64,000 nucleotides of DNA from Cavenderia fasciculata (lineage: Eukaryota; Evosea; Eumycetozoa; Acytosteliales; Cavenderiaceae), in contig NW_004457624.1 of the NCBI RefSeq assembly GCF_000203815.1, forward strand, positions 3,186,354-3,250,353. Reading direction: 5' to 3'. The position numbers and the translations under genes were made by a program. Below are positions 46,104-55,823 of this stretch, one piece after another; within the stretch, counting starts at the first letter, position 1, and every line of letters begins with the position of its first letter. Below the pieces are notes generated by a model that had not been told where the DNA came from, did no database searches, and saw nothing but the letters and a program-made list of their open reading frames with translations.

Positions 46104-47666
46104 CTTAAAACATTATATATAAATAAATTAATAAATAAATTAAACCCAAACAAACAAACAAAATAAATATATATATATGTATTTATATTTATTTATGTTT
46201 TACATCGAGAGAGTATGAACTTGATCTGTCGATTTCTTTTATGGGGTACACATCTTGCAAATCAAGAAGTTGATAGTACGGATCGAGATCTGGACATTCG
46301 ATCAATGAAATTTTATTTTAATTTTTTGGGAAAGGGCTGCGGTCATAGCCGTTGGTCTTGATCAAACAGTGATTTATTATTATGCTTCGAAGGGTGTCAC
46401 CAAAACATTGTTACACTTTCACGACGCAACACGATTGATCATTATCATAATAGAATAATAATAATAACCCTCATCATCATCACCACCGTTGCGATTTCAT
46501 TTTTGTTAGAACACTGTGACAAAAAAAGGGGGGTATCTAGATATTCACACCATCATCATCATCACAACCATTAACGAAAGTAAATTGGTTGTTTAACCAT
46601 TTTTATTTATATATATATATATTTTTAAAGGATTAGAGATAGATAGATAGTAGACAAGAACTAAATCAAAAAGGAAAAGCTATAACTTCATTGTGCACTT
46701 TCCCTTCCAACAAACCAACAATAGTAGCAGTCGAGTTTTCTTCCCCTTCCAACCCAAATATTTGTAAAATAGTAGTATAGTAGAGTAGTAGCATTAGTAG
46801 TAATAGTCAGATATCAGGAACTTGGACACACGCCAAATATATTTAGAATATAATATAAATATTTATATAACAAGAATTTCTTAAAGTATGCAAACTAAAC
46901 TCTTTACCCACCTCACACATTTCCAATCCATTCATTCGTAATCGATCAACAAATAATATCAACAGTATTGTCTACTGTTGGGATTGGGAATTGATTTAAA
47001 CACTACAATGATGATGCTTACAACAATAGCTGCAGAAATAGAATTTTCAACTATTTTGTGTGGGTAAACTGGCACAACCCCCCCTCCTATATATCCAATC
47101 ATTTCACTGCACTGCTGTAATGACAGTCGACTCCTCTCTCTCACTCTCACAACAACTTAGAAATTAGATACACAGATACACCAATGATGTGGTTGATTTA
47201 TTGACACACAAAGGGTAGGGTGCGCACAAACTTTGTGGGTGTTTAAACATCGTTACAACAACAAGTCATCCACTCCATCATCCATACATACATAAACAGT
47301 GTTTATGTATGTTATGTTATCCTCTTCCTCTTCTTCTTCATTTTATATATTTATTCTATCTGTCGTTTGTGTTGATTGTTGATTGATTATCATTCATCTT
47401 CATCTTCACTCTTATATATATTTATTTATATTTATTTATATATCTTTATTTTTGTTTGTTTTGTTTTATTCTCTATCTCAACAGTGTTAGCAGCGTAGCG
47501 ACCGATCGATCGATCGTTAGAACCCAACAGACAGACAAACATTTTTGTTTTTCTTTTTTTTTTAAATCACGCATCCAATCAGAGTAGTTTTTTTTAAGTT
47601 ACTGATTTGATTGTTAACAATAACTATATTTATTTATTTATTTATTTATTCATTTATTCTATAGAA
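46104..47666. other. Intergenic, 1.56 kb
   Basis: The low-complexity flanks contain (TATA)n, TAGTAG and CATCAT runs. The stretch 46200-46420 is of balanced composition and rich in short inverted segments (for example TTGAT...ATCAA around 46270-46305, GGCT...AGCC around 46338-46353, and AATTTTTTGG at 46321-46330). It may be an RNA gene, but I cannot assign it to U1, U2, U4, U5 or U6. The last 50 bp before the rhomboid ATG end in TTCTATAG, suggesting a 5'-UTR intron. Confidence 0.4.
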
Positions 47667-49139
47667 ATGACAACTAGTAAAGCAAAGATGACATTTAAAG
47701 GAGCAGCTTCATCGATTAGAGATGGTGTTGGATTGTATTTTGGTGTATTGAATGCACAAAATCAAAATCAACAACAACAGATGGGCGACGATAATAATGG
47801 TATGAATAATAATCAACACCATGGAGACACTGGTTCACCAACAAACGAGGAACCGTATTGGATGAAAGATAGTTTTTGGGAAAAACAACACCCACGAAAC
47901 GATGTTGAAATGCATCCATATCCTGATGCACCCCCTTCCTACGCATCACATGCTTTCCAACAACAACAAATGCAACAACAACAAATGCAATATCAACCGC
48001 AACAACCTGGATTACAACCACCACCAGCAATGTTGGATTACTATCCACCCAATGTATACGTATCGGATGGTGATGAATCATTGAGAGGTCGTGGAAGAGG
48101 TAGAGGAAGAGGTAGAGGAAGAGGTGCTGCAGCTAGTCAAGGTCGTGAACACACCTCAACAGAGATGGGTCCTGTTTCAGGTAGTGGCGGTGTAGTACCA
48201 CCCTCGACACCATCAGCACAGCACTCACACCATACTAGTATGGGTAAAGGTGGAAAAGGGTCACACCCATCAAGACAATCGAATCTGTCTCGTGGTATTT
48301 CATCGTATGCGCTCAAAAATGAAGCCGATGGTATGGGACCACCACCAGCACCACCCCAACAATACACACCCTACTTTATCATACTCGTATCGATCATTGA
48401 CACTTGTCTATTGATTTGGGAGATTGTATTGAATGGTGGATTCGAGCCGTGGAAGACTAACCCTTGGTTTGGTCCATCTGCCTCGACTCTGCTCAATGTC
48501 GGTGCAAAGTATGCACCACTGATTCTATACGGTGAATGGTGGCGTTTCTTTTCACCCATCTTTCTACATGTTGGTATTTTCCATTTACTCATGAATCTTG
48601 GTACACAGCTACGTATTGGTATGCAACTTGAACGTTCCTATGGTGCTCATCGTATCGTTCCCATCTACCTACTCTGTGGTGTTATGGGTAATCTTTGTAG
48701 TTCCATCTTTCTCCCACTATCCGTGCAAGTCGGTGCTTCGGGATCTATCTTTGGGTTCCTCGGTGTATTGCTCGCCGATTTGGCACGTAATTGGAGTGCA
48801 CTCGCCTCGCCATACCTCAACTGCTGCTCACTCGTCTTTACGATCATCACTTCATTTGCCGTCGGTCTCTTTTTGCCAGGTGTCGACAACTTTGCTCATT
48901 TTGGTGGTTTTGTTATGGGTATCTTGACAGGTCTTATCTTTTTGCCATCACTCACCCCTAAAAAGGCCGTTGGCAAGCGTCTCTGTCTCATCATCATTGC
49001 CATCCCCATCACAGTAGCCGCTTTCATTGCCCTCTTTGTTGTATTCTACCGTCAAATCGATACCAAAGATTGGTGTCCAGGTTGTAAATACATTACTTGT
49101 CTTGAAGTTTTACCTTGGTGTAAAGTTTCAAGTACTTAA
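47667..49139 (+). CDS. Rhomboid-family intramembrane serine protease
   Basis: A single coding exon gives 490 aa. The first 240 residues are Gln/Pro/Gly-rich with a perfect RG-repeat tract (RGRGRGRGRGRGRG) and no known domain. The membrane part starts at about residue 245 (TPYFIILVSIIDTCLLIWEI). It has the GEWWRFFSPIFLHVGIFHLLMN block, the catalytic serine in GASGSIFGFLG and the catalytic histidine in NFAHFGGFVMG. The Trp-Arg motif of the L1 loop is present, so the enzyme should be active. The C-terminal tail holds a cysteine-rich end (WCPGCKYITC). It probably cleaves membrane-anchored substrates in the secretory pathway or at the surface (family knowledge). The ATG follows an AG acceptor by two bases. 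Confidence 0.93.
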   Translation: MTTSKAKMTFKGAASSIRDGVGLYFGVLNAQNQNQQQQMGDDNNGMNNNQHHGDTGSPTNEEPYWMKDSFWEKQHPRNDVEMHPYPDAPPSYASHAFQQQQMQQQQMQYQPQQPGLQPPPAMLDYYPPNVYVSDGDESLRGRGRGRGRGRGRGAAASQGREHTSTEMGPVSGSGGVVPPSTPSAQHSHHTSMGKGGKGSHPSRQSNLSRGISSYALKNEADGMGPPPAPPQQYTPYFIILVSIIDTCLLIWEIVLNGGFEPWKTNPWFGPSASTLLNVGAKYAPLILYGEWWRFFSPIFLHVGIFHLLMNLGTQLRIGMQLERSYGAHRIVPIYLLCGVMGNLCSSIFLPLSVQVGASGSIFGFLGVLLADLARNWSALASPYLNCCSLVFTIITSFAVGLFLPGVDNFAHFGGFVMGILTGLIFLPSLTPKKAVGKRLCLIIIAIPITVAAFIALFVVFYRQIDTKDWCPGCKYITCLEVLPWCKVSST

Positions 49140-50101
49140 AAATATAATTAACGATTAAATTAATAACGAATAACGAATAATAATAATAGTAATAATACGA
49201 TAATCAACCAACAACCAGTCACACAAGTATATTTATAGATTAATAATAATAATAATGAATTAGTTACTCCATTCCTATCTCTCTCTTTTTCTTTTCTTTT
49301 TTGTACAAATAACAACAACAACAAATCAATCACACCGCCAACATAATGCGCCAACCCCAGAACATTAATTAATAACTAAAAATCAAACAAAACAAAACAA
49401 AACAAATAATATAATATAATATTTATATTTAATAAAATAGTAATAATAATATATTTGTATCATACCAAATTAGATTAATCTGATCATTGTTTTTACCTTT
49501 TTAGAAAGAAAGTATTAAGTATACTTTATAGTTTTTTTTTTTTTGATCAAAAAAAAAAAAGAGTTGAAAAAAACGAACCAACTGGTCGAAAATAGAGTGC
49601 ACCGTCCCGATTTGGACAGGAATGACGGATAACTACTTTGCGTAGATCTGATATTGGTCAGAAAATATAAAAACTAAAGTGATATACACCATTCAAGGAT
49701 AGAGAGAGAGAGATAATAGTTAGATATGCGTACATAACCCCCCTTTGCAAAGAAAGAAATGACTTTCGTCAGAGACGGGTGGTTTGGTGTGATTCTTCCC
49801 AAAGCAGTTTAAAAAAAAAATAAAAATCTTTTAAATTTAATTTTTGCAAGAAGATCATTCATTACCAAAACAACTTTATCACTCTCTGTGTCATAATTAT
49901 TACAACATTCATTCATTCATTCATTATTCACAACAAACAAACAAATTTGTATTGCTCCACGATCGAGTTGTCACTATTTCAATTTAACTATAGTTTAGTA
50001 GTAGTAGTATCAGTAGACAAACACAAACACAAACACACATTACATACCATCCATTGATCAAGTTTACAATTATCATCAAGAAGAAGAAGAAAAAAGAAGA
50101 A
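49140..50101. other. Intergenic, 962 bp
   Basis: It contains (AAAAC)n near 49386-49405, A and T tracts, and a block of more balanced composition at 49565-49815 with a weak inverted repeat CCGTC...GACGG at 49603-49637. The last 150 bp should be the adenylate kinase promoter (CACAAACACAAACACA tract near 50020). Confidence 0.45.
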
Positions 50102-51080
50102 ATGATTAGATATATAACCGGATCATCATTAAAACACACATCAACATTGACAAAATCATCAACCTCATTGTCATCAACAACATCACCATGTAAATATTAT
50201 TATAGTTTGAATCAACCAGTATCGACATCTTGTTATTTCTACTCTACTGCATCTTCTTTTTCTTCAAAGTCTTTGAGAATAGCACTTGTTGGAGCACCTG
50301 TAAGTTGGCATGTCAACAAACAAACAAATATGATCCATACTATCTATCAATCTAGTCATGACTAACACCTTTTTTTTATTATTTTTGTTGATCATTTCTA
50401 GGGATCTGGTAAAGGAACACAAAGCGCAAAAATGGAAAGAGACTTTGGTTTGAAACCAATCTCTACAGGTCAAATTCTTAGACAAGTTGCAAGTGACGTT
50501 TCACCATTGGGAAAGGAAATCAAAGCTATTTTGGATTCTGGAAGTATGTATTAATATAATAAAAATAATAATAATTATTTATTTATTTATTTTTTTATTT
50601 TTAGAATTGGTATCAGATGAATTCATGTTAAAAGTGATGCAAGAATATTTGGGTAAAATGAAGGAACAAGGATACCTTTTGGATGGATATCCAAGAACGA
50701 CAAAACAAGCAGAAGACTTGGACAAATGGTTGGAAGAGAGAAAGATGCCACTTGATTTTGTATTATATTTAGATGTACCAGAAGAGGTGTTGATGGACAG
50801 AATCCAAGACCGCTGGATCCATCCATCCAGCGGCCGTGTATACAACTCTCAATACAACCCACCCAAGGTCAAGGGTGTCGATGACGTTACCGGCGAGGCC
50901 TTGGTCAAACGTTCCGACGACAATGACCTCAAGGTTCGTGAACGTATCGACACTTATCATCGTGAGACTTTACCCATTCTCACTCACTACAAAACAAAAG
51001 GAAAATTATTGACTGTTCACTCTCCAAATTCTGATGTTGGTTATGAATCTATTAAAACAATCTTTGAAAAGTATAAATAA
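50102..51080 (+). CDS. adk: Adenylate kinase, mitochondrial type
   Basis: It catalyses ATP + AMP to 2 ADP. Three exons, 50102-50299, 50402-50543 and 50605-51080, give 271 aa. The first roughly 55 residues are Ser/Thr/Lys/Tyr-rich without acidic residues, a good mitochondrial presequence. The P-loop GAPGSGKGTQ is split by intron 1 exactly between GAP and GSGKGT. Then come STGQILRQVASD (AMP site), GYLLDGYPRTTKQAE, and the LID domain DRWIHPSSGRVYNSQYNPP in the long-LID form, ending with RIDTYHRETLPIL. Introns are GTAAGT...TTCTAG and GTATGT...TTTTTAG. The LID has no zinc cysteines, as in eukaryotic AK2/AK3. Confidence 0.95.
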
Positions 51081-51321
51081 ATAATAGTAATAATAATAAT
51101 AATAATACGAACAAATCAAATGTATAGAGATACATACATACATACATATTTGCATCAATCAAAACAAAAATCAAATGATGGAATAGAAAAAGAACATTCA
51201 ATTTAGAATAGATTTGTAGAATAATTTTTTGGTTGGAATACAATTGTTGTGATGGTTATTGAATCAATCTAATTGATACAATACATCACAAATGGAACAA
51301 CTGACTCTAGTTGTTATTTAT

Positions 51322-52029
51322 TTATTGAGACATTTCTCCCTCGACAAACATATTTTGGGTGTCATCAAAGTGGATGATCTTTTCAGTACCAGAGGTGTAG
51401 GTAAGAGTAAGTGGTTCACCAGTAATGTCAGAGATGACACTACCATTGTTGAGAGAGGCTGCAACATAGATGGAAAGAGTGACAATAGGTGTGTAATCGG
51501 CCATTTGATTGTTGAGAACAGTGGTGGCGTTCAACTCACTGTCAACAGACTTTCCATTGACAATGGCTGTTTGGGTAAGACCAAATGTCAATGCTTCACC
51601 ATAGTTGTTGATAATACCGTATCCCTTGACAGTTGAACTGTTGGCAGATCCAAAATAACCAGCATCAAGGAATGGGTATTGATGACCCTTGGAGCAAGAG
51701 GCAACATTACTGATTCTTGAAATCTTGGCTCCATTTTGGATTTGAGTGTTACTAGCATAAAGTCCATAGGCTTCATTAAATGTAATTGTGTTTTCTAAAT
51801 AGATAGATAAAAGAAAGGAAAAGAAAAAAAGATAATTAAAAAATGTTGTTTCATTTTTTTTGTATTTTGTTTTTTTTTTAAACTTACGCAAGAATGGTTT
51901 GATGGATAACCAAACAACATTGGAAACCTTTCCATTGACGGATTTGACAACACAAACTTTTTCTTGTGATGAAGAGAGGGCAGAGAGACCTGCTTGAGAG
52001 AAGGCAAATTTGAGAGAATATGTAGTCAT
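51322..52029 (-). CDS. Unknown 204-aa protein, tandem duplicate copy A
   Basis: Exon 1 is 52029-51888, the intron is 51887-51795 (GTAAGT...TATTTAG), and exon 2 is 51794-51322. The protein starts MTTYSLKFAFSQAGLSALSS and has no signal peptide or membrane helix. Ordered, beta-rich segments include VCVVKSVNGKVSNVVWLSIK, NEAYGLYASNTQIQNGAKI, GHQYPFLDAGYFG, YTPIVTLSIYVAASLNN and EPLTLTYTSGTEKIIHFDD. I do not recognise a named family. It is a probable soluble cytosolic protein. Copy B, 2 kb away on the same strand, is more than 85 percent alike in protein (estimated by eye). Confidence 0.75.
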   Translation of the reverse strand: MTTYSLKFAFSQAGLSALSSSQEKVCVVKSVNGKVSNVVWLSIKPFLRKFKKKTKYKKNETTFFNYLFFFSFLLSIYLENTITFNEAYGLYASNTQIQNGAKISRISNVASCSKGHQYPFLDAGYFGSANSSTVKGYGIINNYGEALTFGLTQTAIVNGKSVDSELNATTVLNNQMADYTPIVTLSIYVAASLNNGSVISDITGEPLTLTYTSGTEKIIHFDDTQNMFVEGEMSQ

Positions 52030-52581
52030 TTTAGATTTAATTTAGTTGATTAGATGTTTTTGATTTGGAATGATTTGAATACTGATTTCTTGTTTTATTT
52101 ATACTCTTTGGTAGACCATGAATTACTATTGGTATTCATGTACAAGGCCAACCGAGGTTTAAAAGGGATATCCTATCCTAGGATATATCCATTTTGGATT
52201 GGGAGATCCCAATACCAAATTTTACAAAGCCCAAAACCCAAAAAAAAAAATGATTTTCCCACCCACGAATTTTTTGGTATTGATTTGATTGGATTGATCA
52301 ATCGAGATGAAATCAAAACAAATTAGTTTGGTTCTGATATATACTTTTTATCACCCCATGCATTGCCATCATATTTGTATTGAATAAAGATAAGATTCTA
52401 AAAAATATAAACCTGTGAGCACCACCACCATGCTCTAGAGAAATCGGTCAAATATGTGTAAATTTAATAAAATTACACTATTAATTTGCAAATAAAAGAT
52501 TATATGATATATTTTTTATATTTACCTAAATGTTGTTGGTGCATTTAAAGTCTGATTCAATTGCCCCAGTGAGTGTGGATA

Positions 52582-52671
52582 CTTGTAATGACTTGATTGA
52601 ATAGCTTGCAATAGAAATAATAGTTGATTTGATTGTTCCTGTTGAAAACTATTCAATCAAGTCATTACAAG
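52582..52671. repeat. Inverted repeat/hairpin, 23-bp perfect arms, 44-nt loop
   Basis: The arms are 52582-52604 and 52649-52671, exact reverse complements over 23 bases. The loop is AT-rich and lacks a coding frame. A transcript from either strand would fold into a small-RNA-precursor-sized hairpin. I see no obvious target-site duplication, so an MITE-like element is less likely. Confidence 0.75.
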
Positions 52672-52940
52672 ATCATCTTTAATCCATTTAAATGTATACT
52701 TTTAAGATAGTATAATAATTATACAAACCTGATACCGATTGTATTTTTGCTAGACCAATTGAATGTTTTCAACAAAAGGTTCATTGTTGTAATAGTGTTT
52801 TGGTTGGTCGATGGGCGTCGTCTCTTGAGTGCAATTATTGTTGATTTGGTGGTCATTCCAACACCACTAGACACTGATAGGTGGAAGAGGAGTGATAGTT
52901 GATACTGTTGAGTATCTAGATGTTCTTCTCCACTCTTTCT

Positions 52941-53298
52941 ATTAGTGTTGTCAACCTAATCCTTTCCATTTTGATCAATTATTTCATTGTTGTAATGATT
53001 GCAATTATTTTAATGATTATAATGATTGTAATCATCGGAATGCATAATGATTGTAATGATTGTATTGTTGTAATGATTATAATCGTTGGAATAATTGTTT
53101 TGATGATGATTGTAGTCATTATAATGATTGTTGACTGATAGTCACCGAAATAGTTGTATAGTTGGTGATTGTGTCGATAAGAATGATTGTTGATTGATAT
53201 ATTTAGAAGAGGTTGACCACATAGATGGTGTTTACTATATAAATAGTCTCCTCTACGTTGTGTATTAGTGTTGAGAACCAATCCTTTCTATTTTTGAT
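52941..53298. repeat. Direct repeat pair flanking a TAATGATTGT tandem array
   Basis: Segments 52941-52975 and 53264-53298 agree at about 30 of 35 bases (ATTAGTGTTG, then AATCCTTT). Between them, 52983-53140 consists of diverged 10-11-bp units of the TAATGATTGT/TAATGATTAT type. The structure suggests a local segmental duplication followed by microsatellite growth. Confidence 0.65.
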
Positions 53299-54093
53299 AC
53301 AAATTTCAACAATCCTCTGAAATACACCTTTCATGATAACAGTTATCTACCCCCTAAACAATAATGATAAAGGTAACATCTAAGTATATGTTTTGTACAT
53401 TTCTAATGTAAATGATCTATTTCTGCTTACTTTAATAGGTTAATGTTGCAAACAATTTGTTGAGCACTTGAATTGATAATTTATCAATAATATTTCTGTT
53501 TAAACTATAACCAACCTCCAACAGATCATACAATTATCTAATATTCATATACTATCTCTTTGGGGGCTATGTGATGCAGATAACCAATCTTGATTGACGA
53601 GGACCGATATATATTGATCAAATTAGTGGGAGGGTAGTGAGTTGACACTCTTGATCGATACTATCATCTCCATAAAATCTATAAAAATCATTAAAAATAC
53701 TATTAGAACAGAGTATACATAAGGAGTATTTTTGTAATTTTACCTAATTTAATTAAATGTTTGTAAAGCATCATCGGTTTTGAGTAGGTAAACAAAAAGA
53801 CAGAGTTGTTCTGCTTAAGACCATGTACGAAAAAAAAATAGATTTAAACATGATAGGAGACCTAATCCAGTACCGGTCCACTAAATCTTGGCAAACAGCA
53901 ATAACCTTGGTAATGAAAAAGCAAAGAATGATATATAAAATATAAATAAAAAAGGTGTGATCACAAACCGAACTTATATTCGAAAAAAAAAAAAACTATT
54001 GTTTTATTTATTTATTTATTTATTTATTGATCCTATTGGATTGATTTGACTGACCTCTCTAATAGATAGTAGTAGTTGGATAGATGGTTGGTT

Positions 54094-54845
54094 TTAGTTT
54101 TGTGGCATGGGTCCCTCGACAAACATATTTTGGGTGTCATCAAAGTGGATGATCTTTTCAGTATCAGAGGTGTAGGTGAGCGTGAGTGGTTCACCAGAGA
54201 TCTCTGAAAATACACTACCATTGTTGAGAGAGGCTGCAACATAGATGGAAAGAGTGACGATAGGTGTGTAATCGGCCATTTGGTTGTTGAGGACGGTGGT
54301 GGCATTCAACTCACTGTCAACAGACTTTCCATTGACAATGGCTGTTTGGGTGAGACCAAATGTCAATGCCTCACCATAATGGTTTACAATACCGTATCCC
54401 TTGGCAGTTGAACTGTTGGCAGATCCAAAATAACCAGCATCAAGGAATGGGTATTGATGACCCTTGGAGCAAGAGGCAACATTACTGATTCTTGAAATCT
54501 TGGCTCCCTTTTGGATTTGAGTGCTACTAGCATAAAGTCCATACGCTTCATTAAATTCAATAGAATTTTCTTTAGAATAGATAAAAGAAAGGAAAAGAAA
54601 AAAATATAATTAAAAAAATATAGAAATAGAAATAAATCAAAAAGATTAATAAATATTATATTGATTGAATAATAATAATAATTTTTAAATATTTTTAACA
54701 TACCCAAGAATGGTTTAATTGATAACCAAACAACATTTGATACAGTTCCATTGACAGACTTGACAACACAAACTTTTTCCTGGGCAGAGGCAAGAGCGGC
54801 GAGACCAGCTTGTGATAATGAGAATTTTAAAGAATAGGTAGTCAT
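54094..54845 (-). CDS. Unknown 205-aa protein, tandem duplicate copy B
   Basis: Exon 1 is 54845-54704, the intron is 54703-54570 (GTATGT...CTAAAG), and exon 2 is 54569-54094. Exon 1 has the same length (142 bases) and phase as copy A, but the intron is longer (134 against 93 bp) and unrelated in sequence. The C-terminus is EGPMPQN instead of EGEMSQ. Long stretches of exon 2 are identical to copy A at the DNA level, as is the block from the ATG to about 20 bp upstream. This indicates recent duplication or gene conversion restricted to exons. The frame is whole, and the function is unknown. Confidence 0.75.
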
Positions 54846-55663
54846 TTTAGATTTAATTTAATTGTTTAGTTTAGTTGATTGATTGATTGATGAATTGAAT
54901 GATTAAAAGAAAGGAAAATAAGCGAGTATTTATAATAGTTGGTTAGAACGAATTCATGTGTCCAATTTTGATCAAATACCAAATATATTATTCTATATCC
55001 AATCCAAAGAGCTAGGCCAATCCTATTGAAAATCCACATCCAATCATAGATTCGAATGCCATAGATATAAATGGGGTTGGGATTGTTGGTACCCCATAAA
55101 TCGAAAAAATGCCATCCATCGTAGACTCATCTTCAGATTAGAGTATTGTGAGGGTGTTGCTATTGAAACCTATATTATACTTTTGATTTCCCATTATCAC
55201 CTTCATTTACAAACTTTGAAGTTGAATTAATTATTAATCTTTTAGAGTACTCCTAAGTTTTGTGTAACTATTTTTCTTTTCTGTTGCACTGGTTTAATAA
55301 TTTAAAAAGTATGAAACAGAAGAATAACGATGTTGTTCTTTGGATTGATAAATGCAATGACCGAAAACACATCGTTGATAATAATAATAATAATAAGAAG
55401 AAGTAAAAAGTATAAGAAAGGTCTTGATGGTAACCTGATAAGTACTGCATTATGTGAACAAAAAATTAAAAGGGAGGTCATCCCTCAGCAGCCCACTTCG
55501 TTCAATTGTTTTTTTTACAGAAGTCATGCTCGCAAAGATTGAACATTCCATTGATCTTGTTAGTGTTTATTAATAAACTTCCAGATAGCTTTAAGACTAT
55601 TAATCTTTCTCTTTCTTTTTGTTGGAATTCGTGTTCTTTTAGAACCCCACCCCCATTTCATAA

Positions 55664-55737
55664 CCGATAGTTCCCCACTTTCACCATTCACACCACCATT
55701 CACCAAACGAATATCCGATAGTTCCCCACTTTCACCA
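55664..55737 (+). repeat. 23-bp direct repeat, two copies
   Basis: Positions 55664-55686 and 55715-55737 are identical over 23 bases (core GATAGTTCCCCACTTTCA). Their starts are 51 bp apart. The second copy ends 11 bp before the hairpin begins. Confidence 0.85.
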
Positions 55738-55747
55738 CCACATACAT

Positions 55748-55823
55748 GATTGATCGTCGTTTATCAGTAGCCATCCCTCCCCACCCCTACCATAACATGG
55801 CTACTGATAAACGACGACCAATC
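55748..55823. ncRNA. Candidate hairpin RNA (miRNA-like precursor)
   Basis: Arms 55754-55774 and 55797-55817 are perfect reverse complements over 21 bases. After one A-C mismatch the pairing continues for 5 more bases (55748-55752 with 55819-55823), giving 26 pairs in 27 positions. The loop is 22 nt and C-rich. Arm length suits a Dicer product. Evidence is structural only. A DNA-level inverted repeat with no RNA is possible, and the strand is unknown. Confidence 0.4.

Larger units (their letters stand above)
52030..54093. other. Repeat-rich spacer between the duplicated genes, 2.06 kb
   Basis: No convincing coding frame lies here. Just upstream of copy A are small palindromes (TATCCTAGGATA at 52174-52185; ATTGGGA-GA-TCCCAAT near 52198-52213). 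Then come a 23-bp perfect inverted repeat, an ATAATGATTGT tandem array flanked by a 35-bp direct repeat, and AT-rich DNA with GTAAAT/TTTACCT splice-like strings that might be fragments of a lost minus-strand gene. Confidence 0.5.

Noticed and set aside
46239-46246. CCCCATAA on the minus strand as a small-RNA promoter element
   Set aside because: About 60 bp downstream on that strand lies only low-complexity AT DNA near the 3' end of the TRMT2A-like gene.
46260-46360. U5 or U4 snRNA
   Set aside because: An Sm-like site and stems are present, but the U5 loop sequence and the conserved U4 5' end are absent.
52054-53281. Short frames in the spacer between the duplicated genes
   Set aside because: They are low-complexity Ile/Val/Met runs produced by the TAATGATTGT array and lack ATG context or homology.
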